Shown here piece by piece: positions 31,144 to 40,357 of a DNA stretch of 64,000 nucleotides (position 1 is the first letter of the stretch; every line of letters begins with the position of its first letter). Made by a program: the position numbers and the translations under genes. This stretch comes from Herbaspirillum huttiense (GTDB lineage Bacteria; Pseudomonadota; Gammaproteobacteria; Burkholderiales; Burkholderiaceae_D): positions 4,092,001 through 4,156,000 of the forward strand of contig NZ_CP037993.1 of NCBI RefSeq assembly GCF_004367745.1, written 5' to 3'. The notes under the pieces were generated by a model, which had not been told where the DNA came from, made no database searches, and saw nothing but the letters and a program-made list of their open reading frames with translations.

Positions 31144-31182
31144 AAGATATATCTTAATTCGCCGCATTTCAAGATATATCTT
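31144..31182. promoter_or_regulatory. Paired palindromic operators, probable YqjI/PadR site
   Basis: The perfect 12-bp palindrome AAGATATATCTT occurs at 31144-31155 and again at 31171-31182, each followed by TTAAT, 27 bp centre to centre. On the minus strand TTGAAA (31172-31167) and TATCTT are 17 bp apart and overlap the repeats, so a bound repressor would block the PadR promoter. The intergenic gap is 31077-31317. Confidence 0.65.
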
Positions 31183-31317
31183 AATAATATTTCAGAAGGG
31201 TTTCCAAAAGGAAATCTGAAGCAAAAAGCTTCACCGTCAGTCCGGCGACATTACCTGTGAGCCAGAAGTGCTAAGTTCTTGATGCAGCATCCACAACAAA
31301 TGAACAAGGAGACAAGC

Positions 31318-31914
31318 ATGACCCCAGCCACCGCTCCCAATGCGCCCATCGGCCGCTTTCCCATCCCCGATCTTCATACCCTGCCGGAGGACATCCGCAG
31401 CCGCATCCTGGCTGTGCAGGAAAAGTCCGGATTCATCCCCAACGTGTTCCTGGTGCTGGCGCATCGTCCGGATGAATTCCGCGCCTTCTTCGCCTATCAC
31501 GATGCGCTGATGGACAAACCCGGCGGCCTCACCAAGGCCGAGCGCGAGATGATCGTGGTGGCCACCAGCAATGCCAACCAGTGCCAGTACTGTGTGGTGG
31601 CGCATGGTGCCATCCTGCGCATCCGCGCCAAGGACCCGCTGCTGGCCGACCAGGTCGCCATCAATTACCGCAAGGCCGATATCAGCGCGCGGCAGAAGGC
31701 CATGCTGGACTTCGCCATGAAGGTCTCGGCCAGCGCCTGGGCTGTCAATGAAGAGGATTTCGCCACGCTCAAGGCGCATGGCTGGAATGAGGAGGATGCC
31801 TGGGACATGGCCGCCATCGCGGCCTTCTTCGGCATGTCGAACCGGCTGGCCAACGTGACCAGCATGCGGCCCAATGAAGAGTTCTACCTGCTGGGGCGCC
31901 TGCCCCAGCAGTGA
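31318..31914 (+). CDS. Peroxidase-related (AhpD/CMD-like) enzyme
   Basis: 198-residue protein of the carboxymuconolactone decarboxylase/AhpD-like fold, in the group named uncharacterised peroxidase-related enzyme. The catalytic CxxC with downstream His is visible in NANQCQYCVVAHGAILR (about residues 86-102). It begins MTPATAPNAPIGRF after AAGGAGAC. It is divergent from the YqjI-like repressor across the palindromes, so it is a likely regulon member. It ends 19 bp from the convergent deoxyribosyltransferase gene. Confidence 0.85.
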   Translation: MTPATAPNAPIGRFPIPDLHTLPEDIRSRILAVQEKSGFIPNVFLVLAHRPDEFRAFFAYHDALMDKPGGLTKAEREMIVVATSNANQCQYCVVAHGAILRIRAKDPLLADQVAINYRKADISARQKAMLDFAMKVSASAWAVNEEDFATLKAHGWNEEDAWDMAAIAAFFGMSNRLANVTSMRPNEEFYLLGRLPQQ

Positions 31915-31933
31915 AGCAGGAAAGCGGTGACGA

Positions 31934-32434
31934 TCAGCGCTGGCCCCCATGCCAGCGCGCCACCCTTTGCAGGCAGTCATGCACGTCGCCTTGTACCAGC
32001 TCGGCGGCATGCGCCAGCATGAGGTTGCGCGGCAGGCCGAAGTCCTCGATGAACATGCCGGCATGGCAGACGCCAGGTTCGGCCTGTGGCACCTGTTGCA
32101 GCAAGTCTTGCGCAGGCGTGTTGTAGCACCACACCTTCTTGCCGCGCCCGACGGCATAGCCGATCTCGAAGACCGTGCCCGAGTCCGGCTCATGGCCACG
32201 GAAATCGCACACATTGGCCACTACATAATCGGCGGAGTCGATCAGGGCCACGTTGATCTCGTAGATGCGGCGCGCCACCTCGGCCTTGCTGTCGCCGCTG
32301 ACCTCGTCATCACCCGGGCACAGGGCGACCAGCCCGAGGTCGGCGCACCACTGCTTGATCTGCAGTTTGTGCTGCGCATAGTCGCGCTGGAAGACGTCGG
32401 GGCCGGCCATGTAGATGCGGGGCTGCGGGGTCAT
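31934..32434 (-). CDS. Nucleoside 2-deoxyribosyltransferase family protein
   Basis: 166 residues. YMAGPDVF (residues 8-15) and DSGTVFEIGYAVGRGKKVW, with the nucleophilic Glu, define the family, which transfers deoxyribose between nucleobases or hydrolyses modified nucleotides. SADYVVANVCDFRG provides the conserved Asp. No nucleotide-metabolism neighbours are adjacent, so the substrate is open. Confidence 0.88.
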   Translation of the reverse strand: MTPQPRIYMAGPDVFQRDYAQHKLQIKQWCADLGLVALCPGDDEVSGDSKAEVARRIYEINVALIDSADYVVANVCDFRGHEPDSGTVFEIGYAVGRGKKVWCYNTPAQDLLQQVPQAEPGVCHAGMFIEDFGLPRNLMLAHAAELVQGDVHDCLQRVARWHGGQR

Positions 32435-32489
32435 GGTTCATCCTCAGGAATACGCGGGAACCGGCAGGATAACGCAAACCTTCATATCC

Positions 32490-34955
32490 TTATGAGCGCA
32501 GCTGCGCCACGATCGCCGCACGATCGAAATCTGCGCCGAAATCATCCACCTGCACGCTCTGGTCGCCATAGTGGGCAAAGGCATCGACCGCTTCCTTCTC
32601 CTGCTGCGAGATCAGCTGGCGTTCCAGCGCCAGCGCACTCCAGGCCGGGACTTCCAGCAGGCTCTGCGGCATCGGCGGCAGCTTGCCTTCCTTGATGTCG
32701 GCCTTGAGGCGATGCTCCAGTTGCTGCACCACCGGTGCGAGCACGAAGGCTTTTTCGCCGCAGGCCAGCGGATCGCCCTCGCGCGGCAGGTAGGCACCGG
32801 CCACCAGGCGGTTGCGGCTCTCCCCCGGCGTCTGCATGGCCTGGGCCACGCGCGTGCCGAGCACATCGGAAGGCTTGCGATACGGCAGGCCCAGCGGGAA
32901 GATCAGCACCCGCAGCAGTACCGCGATGAACGGATTGGGGAAGTTGTGCAAGACATCGATGATGGCTTCCTGGGCGCGATGCAAGGCATCCTGCACCGAC
33001 CAGTCCACATAGGGCAGGTCTTCTTCCTGCCGGCCCTCATCCTCGAACCGCTTCAGTACCGCCGACACCAGATAAAGCTGCGAAACCACATCACCCAGCC
33101 GCGCCGAAATCCGCTCACGGAATTTGAGCTTTCCGCCCAGCACGCCCATGCTCACATCGGTGAGCAGCGCAAAGGCCGACGACAGATGCACCACCGCACG
33201 GAAATAGCCCCGCGTGGCCCGTGCGGCATGGCTGGACGAGGGCAGCAGCCAGCCCCGGCTGATGCCGCCCACGAAGCTGCGCGCGGCATTGGCGGCCACG
33301 AAGGAGAGATGCCCGAAGAGCAGGCGGTCGAATTCCTGCACGGCGCGCTCGCGGTCTTCATCGGCGGCGGTGGCCAGCTCCTGCAGGACGTAGGGATGGC
33401 AGCGGATCGCGCCCTGGCCGAAGATGATGAGGCAGCGCGTCAGGATATTGGCCCCTTCCACGGTAATGGCGATGGGCACCTGCTGATACGCGCGCGCCAG
33501 GAAGTTGCCCGGCCCCATGCAGATACCCTTGCCGCCGATCACGTCCATGCCGTCATTGACCACCATGCGCCCGCGCTCGGTGACGTGGTACTTGGAGATG
33601 GCCGAGATGACCGAGGGCTTCTCGCCCGCATCCACTGCCAGCGCCGACAGGCGGCGCGTGGCATCCATCATGTAGAGATGCCCGCCCATGCGCGCCAGGG
33701 CCTCCTGCACGCCTTCGAACTTGCCGATCTCGATCTTGAACTGGCGTCGCATGGCGGTGTAGGCGCTGGTGCCACGCACGGCCAGCTTGGAAAAACCGAC
33801 GCTGGAGGACGGCAGCGAAATCGCCCGCCCTGCCGCCAAACATTCCATGAGCATGCGCCAGCCGCGTCCGACCTGCCCGGCACCGCCGATCACCCATTCC
33901 ATCGGAATGAAGACATCGCGCCCCTCGGTCGGCCCGTTCTGGAAGACGGCATTGAGCGGCCAGTGACGGCGTCCGGTGATCACGCCCGGATGGTCGGTCG
34001 GGATCAGTGCGCAGGTGATGCCGGGTTCGGCGTCGCTGCCCAGGAGGCCATCCGGATCGCGCACGCGGAAGGCCAGGCCCAGCACGGTGGCAATCGGTGC
34101 CAGGGTGATGTAGCGCTTGCTCCAGGTGACGCGGAAGCCCAGCGTTTCACGGCCCTCATGCTCGCCCTTGCAGACGATGCCCACATCGGGAATGGCAGCC
34201 GCATCCGAACCCGCATAGGGACTGGTCAACGCAAAGCAGGGAATCTCCAGCCCCTGCGCCAGGCGCGGCAGGTAATGATTTTTCTGGGCGTCGGTGCCGT
34301 AATGCAGCAGCAACTCGGCCGGGCCCAGCGAATTGGGCACCATCACCGCGATGGCCGCAGCCGAACTGCGCGAGCCCAGTTTCATCACTACCTGCGAATG
34401 CATGTAGGCCGAGAACTGCTTGCCGCCGTATTGACGCGGAATGATCATGCCCAGGAAACCCTTGTCCTTGATGAACTGCCAGGCGTCGGGCGGCAGGTCC
34501 TGGGTCTTCACGCTGGTGTCCCAGTCGCTGACCATGGCGCACAATTGCTCGACCTCGTTGTCGAGGAAGCTCTGCTCTTCCGGCGTCAGGCGCGGCGCGG
34601 GCAGCTCGAAGAGGCGCTTCCAGTCCGGCTTGCCGGAGAACAGTTCGGCATCCCACCAGACGGTGCCGGCCTCGATGGCATCGCGTTCGGTGGCGGACAT
34701 GCGCGGGGCGATCTTGCGGAACAGGTCCAGTGCCGGGCGCGTCATCAGCGACTGTCGGACGGATTTGATCGCCACCAGCAGCGTGGGTGTGAAGAAAAGG
34801 ATGGCCAGCAGCACCAGCACCGGCAACTCGATCTCGGCCAGGCGGGCGCCCAGCCAGATCAGGACCGCTTCAGCGACCAGCCAGACCCAGGCGCTGGCGC
34901 GCATCATCATGAGGGCCAGCGCGCCGGCGATGAGAAGAATGAGCCAGATGATCAT
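32490..34955 (-). CDS. fadE: Acyl-CoA dehydrogenase FadE
   Basis: First enzyme of fatty-acid beta-oxidation, FAD-dependent; 821 residues (E. coli FadE 814). An N-terminal hydrophobic region (about residues 2-50) anchors it to the inner membrane. The acyl-CoA dehydrogenase core follows, with EDTWDTS-type approach and FLGMIIPRQYGGKQFSAY, then ALTSPYAGSDAAA and IGGKGICMGPGNFL. The start at 34955 (MIIWLILLIAG) has GGAGAC upstream. It is divergent from the metallopeptidase gene; I found no clear PsrA/FadR-type operator in the 251-bp gap. Confidence 0.95.
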   Translation of the reverse strand: MIIWLILLIAGALALMMMRASAWVWLVAEAVLIWLGARLAEIELPVLVLLAILFFTPTLLVAIKSVRQSLMTRPALDLFRKIAPRMSATERDAIEAGTVWWDAELFSGKPDWKRLFELPAPRLTPEEQSFLDNEVEQLCAMVSDWDTSVKTQDLPPDAWQFIKDKGFLGMIIPRQYGGKQFSAYMHSQVVMKLGSRSSAAAIAVMVPNSLGPAELLLHYGTDAQKNHYLPRLAQGLEIPCFALTSPYAGSDAAAIPDVGIVCKGEHEGRETLGFRVTWSKRYITLAPIATVLGLAFRVRDPDGLLGSDAEPGITCALIPTDHPGVITGRRHWPLNAVFQNGPTEGRDVFIPMEWVIGGAGQVGRGWRMLMECLAAGRAISLPSSSVGFSKLAVRGTSAYTAMRRQFKIEIGKFEGVQEALARMGGHLYMMDATRRLSALAVDAGEKPSVISAISKYHVTERGRMVVNDGMDVIGGKGICMGPGNFLARAYQQVPIAITVEGANILTRCLIIFGQGAIRCHPYVLQELATAADEDRERAVQEFDRLLFGHLSFVAANAARSFVGGISRGWLLPSSSHAARATRGYFRAVVHLSSAFALLTDVSMGVLGGKLKFRERISARLGDVVSQLYLVSAVLKRFEDEGRQEEDLPYVDWSVQDALHRAQEAIIDVLHNFPNPFIAVLLRVLIFPLGLPYRKPSDVLGTRVAQAMQTPGESRNRLVAGAYLPREGDPLACGEKAFVLAPVVQQLEHRLKADIKEGKLPPMPQSLLEVPAWSALALERQLISQQEKEAVDAFAHYGDQSVQVDDFGADFDRAAIVAQLRS

Positions 34956-35206
34956 GTCGTCTCCTGTACTGTTGTCGTTGTGAGCGTTAGGAATGCAGGC
35001 TGCCGGGAACAGTGTGGCATCGATTGCCGACAGCGCCAAGCCGCTCCCCGCTTTGTCACCCTCCTGCTTCCCGAACCTACACCGCCAGCTCATCCGGCGG
35101 AATCGGACAGAGCAACCTCACACGGTCAGACAACGCCCGACATGCCGCGGCCCATGCCATCCATTACAATCGCGCCATTGCAGACTGCAGCACCGGAGAA
35201 CAGATC

Positions 35207-36088
35207 ATGAAATGGGAAGGCAATCGCGAAAGCGACAACGTGGAAGACCGCCGTGGCGAGGATGGCGGCGGGGGCGGCGGCTTTGGCTTCGGCGGGCGCT
35301 CCATCGGGCTGGGCACGGTCGCGGTGGCCCTGGTGGCCTCCTACTTCCTGGGCATCAACCCGCTGACGATGCTCAACCTGCTCTCCGGCGGCGGCTCGCC
35401 TGCGCCGGTGCAACAGCAGGCACCGGCCCACAAGCCTTCGCCCAATGACCAGATGGCGCGCTTCGTCTCGACCGTCCTGGCCGATACCGAAGATACCTGG
35501 GACCAGATCTTCGCCAACAACGGCAAGCAATATGTGCGACCCAAGCTGGTGCTGTTTTCCGGCAGCACACCGACCGCCTGCGGCACCGGCCAGACCGCGA
35601 CCGGCCCCTTCTACTGCCCCGGCGACCAGAAGGTGTATATCGACCTGTCGTTTTATGAACTGATGAAGCAGCGCTTCAAGGTGTCCGGCAATTTCGCTCA
35701 AGCTTACGTGATCGCGCATGAAGTGGGGCACCACGTGCAACACCTGATGGGCATCTCCGACAAGGTCGATGCTGCCCGCCGCAATGCCACCGAAAAGCAG
35801 GCCAATGCCATGTCGGTGCGGCTGGAACTGCAGGCGGACTGCTTCGCCGGGGTCTGGGCCTATCACGCCAACCAGGCGCGTCACATCCTGGAAGAAGGCG
35901 ATATCGAGGATGCCTTGAATGCCGCCTCGGCCATCGGTGACGATGCCCTGCAACGCCAGGCGCGCGGCGTGGTCGTACCGGATTCCTTCACCCATGGCAG
36001 CTCGGCGCAGCGCGTGACCTGGTTCAAGCGCGGCATTTCCGAAGGCAAGGTCAGCGCCTGCAACACCTTCGCTGCCAAGGAACTTTGA
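35207..36088 (+). CDS. ypfJ: YpfJ-type neutral zinc metallopeptidase
   Basis: 293 residues. The N-terminus is cytoplasmic and Gly/Asp-rich (MKWEGNRESDN, then a Gly run), followed by one membrane segment (about 36-55). The periplasmic domain carries the zincin motif AYVIAHEVGHHVQHLMG (HExxH near residue 172) and the downstream RLELQADCFAGVWA with a third ligand candidate. CGTGQTATGPFYCPGDQ is typical of the family. No biological substrate is established. TACAAT at 35165 may be the -10. Confidence 0.9.
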   Translation: MKWEGNRESDNVEDRRGEDGGGGGGFGFGGRSIGLGTVAVALVASYFLGINPLTMLNLLSGGGSPAPVQQQAPAHKPSPNDQMARFVSTVLADTEDTWDQIFANNGKQYVRPKLVLFSGSTPTACGTGQTATGPFYCPGDQKVYIDLSFYELMKQRFKVSGNFAQAYVIAHEVGHHVQHLMGISDKVDAARRNATEKQANAMSVRLELQADCFAGVWAYHANQARHILEEGDIEDALNAASAIGDDALQRQARGVVVPDSFTHGSSAQRVTWFKRGISEGKVSACNTFAAKEL

Positions 36089-36127
36089 TTCACTGACAAC
36101 TGACATCACAACGAGGAGACCTCCTGC

Positions 36128-36508
36128 ATGACCCTATCCTACTGGTGCATCCTGATTGCCGGCCTGATGCCGGTGTTCACCATCGCCGTGGCCAAGTATG
36201 GCCGGCGCGACTTCGACAATGCCGAACCGCGCGCCTGGCTGGACAAGCAGACCGGCGTGCGCCGCCGCGCCGACTATGCGCACCGCAACCACTTCGAAGC
36301 CTTCCCCTTCTTCGCTGCCGCCGTGCTGGTGGCGCAGCAAGTGGGCGCAGCGCAGGGACAGATCGATAGCGCCGCGCTGGTCTTCATCGCCGCCCGCATC
36401 CTCTACACGGTGCTGTACCTGACGGACAAGCCCTCGGCCCGTTCGGCGGTGTGGATCATCGGCTACCTGAGCGTGATTGCGCTGTTCGTCATCGCTGCGC
36501 GCGCCTGA
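36128..36508 (+). CDS. MAPEG family membrane protein
   Basis: 126 residues, four predicted membrane helices, with the MAPEG-type RADYAHRNHFEAFPFFAAAVL loop (about residues 49-70) and an Arg/Asn core. Eukaryotic MAPEG proteins are membrane glutathione transferases or eicosanoid enzymes; bacterial members are mostly uncharacterised. Followed 14 bp later by a small gene on the same strand. Confidence 0.82.
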   Translation: MTLSYWCILIAGLMPVFTIAVAKYGRRDFDNAEPRAWLDKQTGVRRRADYAHRNHFEAFPFFAAAVLVAQQVGAAQGQIDSAALVFIAARILYTVLYLTDKPSARSAVWIIGYLSVIALFVIAARA

Positions 36509-36522
36509 GACGGGAAGCTTCG

Positions 36523-36810
36523 ATGAGCCATCCTGCCGCTTCCCGACTGCATGCCATGCGTGCATCATTGGATGCCCTGCGCACCGGCCAAGGCAATATC
36601 GCCAGCCTGTGCAGTACCTGGCGGGCCCAGGAAGAGGTCATGACCGCCCTGCCGCCGCGCTATCGCCAGGTCGCCGAAGACCTGCTCGGCCGGCTGGAAG
36701 CGGGCAGCCTCTTCACCGAAGAAAGCTGTTCCTTCAGCCAGAAGGACCTGACCGACAGCCTCTCCACCTGGCTGGACAAGGCGCAGCAAACGCTGGAAAG
36801 CGCCACCTGA
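36523..36810 (+). CDS. Small hypothetical protein
   Basis: 95 residues starting MSHPAASRLHAMRASLDAL after GGGAAGC. Predominantly helical and soluble, no membrane segment or motif I recognise; contains two Cys (positions near 29 and 69). It sits between the MAPEG and S4-domain genes and is probably in the same transcript. Confidence 0.6.
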   Translation: MSHPAASRLHAMRASLDALRTGQGNIASLCSTWRAQEEVMTALPPRYRQVAEDLLGRLEAGSLFTEESCSFSQKDLTDSLSTWLDKAQQTLESAT

Positions 36811-36902
36811 ACGTCGGGGCGGCTGGACAAATGGCCGCGCCGGGCGTACCGTACCGGTCCCCCGTGCCGCCTGTTGCGGCCGGGGTTTCCGAAAGAAAGC
36901 AC

Positions 36903-37124
36903 ATGCAAAAGATCACCTTCCCGCTGCAGGGCCATCCCTACGTCGAACTGAACCAGCTGCTCAAACTCTGCGGCCTGTGCGACAGCGGCGGTGCCGGCAA
37001 GCAACTGGTGGCCGACGGCCAGGTCAAGGTCGACGGCAAGCTGGAAACCCGCAAGACCTGCAAGATCACCGTCGGCCAGAAAGTCACCCTGGGCGACGTG
37101 CAGATCACGGTGCTGGCCGAATGA
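36903..37124 (+). CDS. S4-domain RNA-binding protein (YbcJ-like)
   Basis: 73 residues almost entirely made of an S4 fold: LNQLLKLCGLCDSGGAGKQL (first helix pair) and VADGQVKVDGKLETRKTCKI (the strand-loop). YbcJ-like stand-alone S4 proteins bind RNA; their target is not established. Its TGA overlaps the ATG of the next gene by 4 bp, so the two are coupled. Confidence 0.85.
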   Translation: MQKITFPLQGHPYVELNQLLKLCGLCDSGGAGKQLVADGQVKVDGKLETRKTCKITVGQKVTLGDVQITVLAE

Positions 37125-37738
37125 GCCCGCACGCCGGCGTCGACGCGATACTGGACTTCTGGTTCGGCCCCGATTGGGAGCAGCTCCCTCCGCATCAGGT
37201 GGCCGAGCGCCAGAAGAAACTCTGGTGGAGCAAGAACCCCGACATCGACGCCGAATGCCGCACCCGCTTCGCCCCTCTGGTGCAGCAGGCGGCCGCCAAC
37301 CAGCTCGATGACTGGACCGAATCCCCGCGCAGCATGCTGGCCCTGATCCTGTTGCTGGACCAGATGCCGCGCAACATCTACCGCGACACCGCCCAGGCCT
37401 TCGCCCACGATGAACTGGCACGCCAGTGCAGCCATCTGGCGCTGGCCATGGGCCTGGATGCAGACTTGCCGCCGCTGGCCCGGGTGTTCCTCTACCTGCC
37501 GCTGGAACACGCCGAAGACCTCGACGACCAGGAGTACGTGGTGCAACTCATGGGCGCACTGGCCAAGGCGGCCAGCGCCGAAGACAAGGCGACCTTTGAC
37601 GGCTATGCCGACTATGCGCGACGACACCATGCCGTGATCGCGCGCTTCGGACGCTTCCCCCACCGCAACCGCATCCTGGCGCGCGAGAGCACGCCGGAAG
37701 AAGTCGACTTCCTCAAGCAACCGGGCTCTTCCTTCTGA
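37121..37738 (+). CDS. DUF924 family protein
   Basis: 205 residues of the all-helical, TPR-like DUF924 family. Signatures are DAILDFWFGPDWEQL at the N-terminus, LILLLDQMPRNIYRDTAQAF in the middle and FGRFPHRNRILARESTPEE at the end. Function of the family is unknown. Translationally coupled to the S4-domain gene (ATGA overlap). Confidence 0.88.
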   Translation: MSPHAGVDAILDFWFGPDWEQLPPHQVAERQKKLWWSKNPDIDAECRTRFAPLVQQAAANQLDDWTESPRSMLALILLLDQMPRNIYRDTAQAFAHDELARQCSHLALAMGLDADLPPLARVFLYLPLEHAEDLDDQEYVVQLMGALAKAASAEDKATFDGYADYARRHHAVIARFGRFPHRNRILARESTPEEVDFLKQPGSSF

Positions 37739-37830
37739 AGTTTTCGATAGCAGCGCACTGATTCGGGGTTTTGCTGGAGCGGCATTTTCTTTTTCCCTAG
37801 ACTCGCGGGCTTTCCTTTCCAGGATTTCCC

Positions 37831-38346
37831 ATGCGCGGTCGCTCCCGAGGTTTCTCGATGATGGAGGTGCTGGTGGCCATGCTGGTCATCGGCACCGGTG
37901 CGCTGGCCATCGCGATGCTGCAACTGCACGCGCTGCGCAGCAGCCAGGACAGCAGCCTGCACGCCCGTGCCACCCTGATGGCGCAGGAACTGGCCGAACT
38001 GCGCGCAGCCTTGCCGGCCAGCGCTGGCGTCGCCGATCCCCTGTTGTTTTCCCTCGCGGCGGGCAAGCCGTTGACGGCCCATGCCGATTGCGAACAGAGT
38101 GCCTGCAGCCCGGCCGATTTCGCCCGGGCCAGCCTGGCCGACTGGAGCGGCCGGCTGGTCCGCGATTTCCCGCAAGCGCGCGTCATCGTCTGCCGTGACG
38201 GCCCGCGCCCGTCCCCCGAAGACTGGCGCTGCGACGGCCTCGAAAGCAGCCCTGCCGTCCTGAAGATGGCCTGGCACCGCCCCGGCTCGGCCAAAGGGAC
38301 GGCCGCTGCCGCCGCGCCGCTGGTGAGCCTGAACCTGGGCCGCTGA
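37831..38346 (+). CDS. pilV: Type IV pilus minor pilin PilV
   Basis: 171 residues. The short leader ends at the prepilin cleavage site RG^FSMMEVLVAML with Glu at +5 and a hydrophobic N-terminal helix. PilV-type minor pilins prime assembly of the type IV pilus in the inner membrane. First gene of a tightly packed operon pilV-pilW-pilX-pilE-fimT; its stop is 2 bp before pilW. Two Cys pairs in the globular part may form disulfides. Confidence 0.9.
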   Translation: MRGRSRGFSMMEVLVAMLVIGTGALAIAMLQLHALRSSQDSSLHARATLMAQELAELRAALPASAGVADPLLFSLAAGKPLTAHADCEQSACSPADFARASLADWSGRLVRDFPQARVIVCRDGPRPSPEDWRCDGLESSPAVLKMAWHRPGSAKGTAAAAAPLVSLNLGR

Positions 38347-38348
38347 CG

Positions 38349-39266
38349 ATGCCGGCGCGATCCCCCTTCCCGGCGCGCGCGATGCGTCTGCATGAGACCG
38401 GACTGACCCTGGTCGAACTGATGATTGCGCTGGCCATCGGCCTCCTGGTGGTGCTGGTGGCTGGTACGCTGCTGCAGCAGGCGCGTGAGGCGTACCAGGA
38501 GATGGACGATGCCGGCCGCGTCGAGGAAACCGGCCGCGTGGCCCTGGATCACCTGCAACAAGTGTTGCGCCAGGCCGGCCATCTGCCGCTGGAAAGCCTG
38601 CCAGACGGCAGCTCGCCGGCCCTGCTGCCGGGCCTGCGCGGGCTGGATGACAGCCGCCAGGCCGACGCCCTCGATCCGGCCGCCGGACTGTTCGGCAGCA
38701 GCACCGGTGACGGCGTCAACCACAGCGATCTCCTCATGCTCGGTTTCTTCGGTGCCCCGCGCGGCAGCCATGCCGAAATCAGCCACTGCAGCGGCGCGCA
38801 AGCTCCGGTGGGCAAGCCGGAAGAAGCCGCGCGCCACTGGGTCATCTACTACATCGCACCCGGCACCGGCGACGAGCCCGAGCTGCGCTGCCGCTACCAG
38901 GGCAAAAACGGCAACTGGACCTCGGACGCCATCGCCCGTGGCGTGGAAGCCATGCAATTGCGCTATGCCATCGACAGCGATGGCGATGGCGATGGCCGTC
39001 CGGACCGCTGGCTGGATGCCTCGGCCATGCCGGGCGAGGCCTGGGGCCGGGTGATCCTGGTGCGCATCGCGCTGCTGGTACGCGGCGTGCAGCGACGGCC
39101 GGCCGCGCCGGGCAGTGAAACCCGCAGCTACGACCTGTTCCTTCCCGGCCGACGCAGCGATCCGGCGTGGCGCGTCACCGAGACCGGGCAGGAGCAGCGG
39201 CGGCGTGCGGTCTTTCAAGGCAGCGTCATGCTGCGCAACCTGTCCATGGCGGAGGCCGGGAAATGA
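38349..39266 (+). CDS. pilW: Type IV pilus minor pilin PilW
   Basis: 305 residues, with cleavage motif TG^LTLVELMIALAIG after a leader of about 17 residues (Glu +5 present). The globular domain is large, as usual for PilW, and contains the acidic turn DSDGDGDGRPD (about residues 214-224), which looks like a Ca-binding loop. It forms part of the priming complex with PilV and PilX. The stop overlaps the pilX start (ATGA). Confidence 0.9.
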   Translation: MPARSPFPARAMRLHETGLTLVELMIALAIGLLVVLVAGTLLQQAREAYQEMDDAGRVEETGRVALDHLQQVLRQAGHLPLESLPDGSSPALLPGLRGLDDSRQADALDPAAGLFGSSTGDGVNHSDLLMLGFFGAPRGSHAEISHCSGAQAPVGKPEEAARHWVIYYIAPGTGDEPELRCRYQGKNGNWTSDAIARGVEAMQLRYAIDSDGDGDGRPDRWLDASAMPGEAWGRVILVRIALLVRGVQRRPAAPGSETRSYDLFLPGRRSDPAWRVTETGQEQRRRAVFQGSVMLRNLSMAEAGK

Positions 39267-39895
39267 AGAGGCCACCATGTCACCCGCGCCAGCGCGGTGC
39301 CACGCTGATGATCACGCTCATGCTGCTGAGCGTGATCCTGTTGCTGGGTGCGTCCACCACCTCACTGCTCCTGCTGGAGGAACGCGGCGCGCGCAACCAT
39401 CGCGAACGTGCCCAGGCCAGGCTGGCCGCCCAGGCGGCGCTGGAAGATGCCTGCGACGACCTGCGCTACCACCGCCAGATCGATCCCGGGCAATTCACTG
39501 CCAGGCGCGCCTGCCGCAGCGATGCCGCCGGTGCCGGCCTGTGCGTGGGCCATCACGACCGCGCCGGCTGGGAGCCTGCACAACTGCATGGGCCCGACGC
39601 CCTCTCGGCCACCTACGGCCAGTTCACCGGACGGCGCTATCGCGCCCTGCCCGGCGTGGCGACGCCGCGTTACCTGATCGAACGTCTGGCGCCGAAGTCC
39701 GACAAGAGTCCCAGCAAGCTCCCCGGCGACGAAGAGGCTCCCACCCTCTATCGCCTCAGCGCCGTCGGCTACGGCCGGCAGGGTGCCATCGTGGCGCTGC
39801 AGGCGCTGGTGCAGTTGCCCGCCCGGCCCGGCAGCGTGCCCGCCAGTTGCCCGCTGCAGGCCTGGCGTCCTCTCTATCTTCCTTTGACGGAATGA
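39263..39895 (+). CDS. pilX: Type IV pilus assembly protein PilX-like
   Basis: 210 residues. N-terminus RGATLMITLMLLSVILLL has the prepilin hydrophobic helix but no Glu at +5, which is typical of PilX/GspK-like tip pilins. In other systems a pilin lacking Glu5 occupies the tip. ERGARNHRERAQARLAAQAAL follows. It is coupled to pilW by a 4-bp overlap and ends 2 bp before pilE; the pilY1 gene usually found after pilX is absent. Confidence 0.82.
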   Translation: MKRPPCHPRQRGATLMITLMLLSVILLLGASTTSLLLLEERGARNHRERAQARLAAQAALEDACDDLRYHRQIDPGQFTARRACRSDAAGAGLCVGHHDRAGWEPAQLHGPDALSATYGQFTGRRYRALPGVATPRYLIERLAPKSDKSPSKLPGDEEAPTLYRLSAVGYGRQGAIVALQALVQLPARPGSVPASCPLQAWRPLYLPLTE

Positions 39896-39897
39896 CC

Positions 39898-40353
39898 ATG
39901 CATCCTCCCTTGCGCTCCTCTCCCGCTCCGGCAAATGGCTTCACACTGCTGGAAATCCTGGTCAGCCTGGCCATCGTGATCCTGCTGGCCGGGCTCGGCT
40001 GGAACGGTTACCTTCACATCGTCAAGAAAGCCAGCCGCGCCGAAGGACGCGCGGCCATCCTCCACGTGCTGCTGCAACAGGAACGGCACTACGCCTACCA
40101 GCATCGCTACCGGCCCTTCCAGCCGGGCAGCGCGGCCCAGGGTTTCAAGTGGTATTCCGGGGCCACGCCGCAAACCAGCGCCTATGCCCTGTCCGCAAGG
40201 GCCTGCGAGGATGAGGATCTGGCCAGCTGCGTGCTGGTCATCGCCACGCCGGGCGGCAGCGGCGTCAACACCGCCTATGAAGATGCCCAATGCGGCGTGC
40301 TGCAAGCCGACAACCGGGGCAATCGCCGCGCCGACGGCAAGGAGTGCTGGTGA
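39898..40353 (+). CDS. pilE: Type IV pilin PilE (minor pilin)
   Basis: 151 residues with the prepilin motif NG^FTLLEILVSLAIVILL and Glu +5. The globular part has the PilE-type WYSGATPQTSAYALSARACED and two Cys pairs near the C-terminus (DAQCGVLQ ... KECW) forming the D-region. In Burkholderiales this gene ends the minor pilin operon; here fimT follows 4 bp later. Confidence 0.88.
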   Translation: MHPPLRSSPAPANGFTLLEILVSLAIVILLAGLGWNGYLHIVKKASRAEGRAAILHVLLQQERHYAYQHRYRPFQPGSAAQGFKWYSGATPQTSAYALSARACEDEDLASCVLVIATPGGSGVNTAYEDAQCGVLQADNRGNRRADGKECW

Positions 40354-40357
40354 CCTC

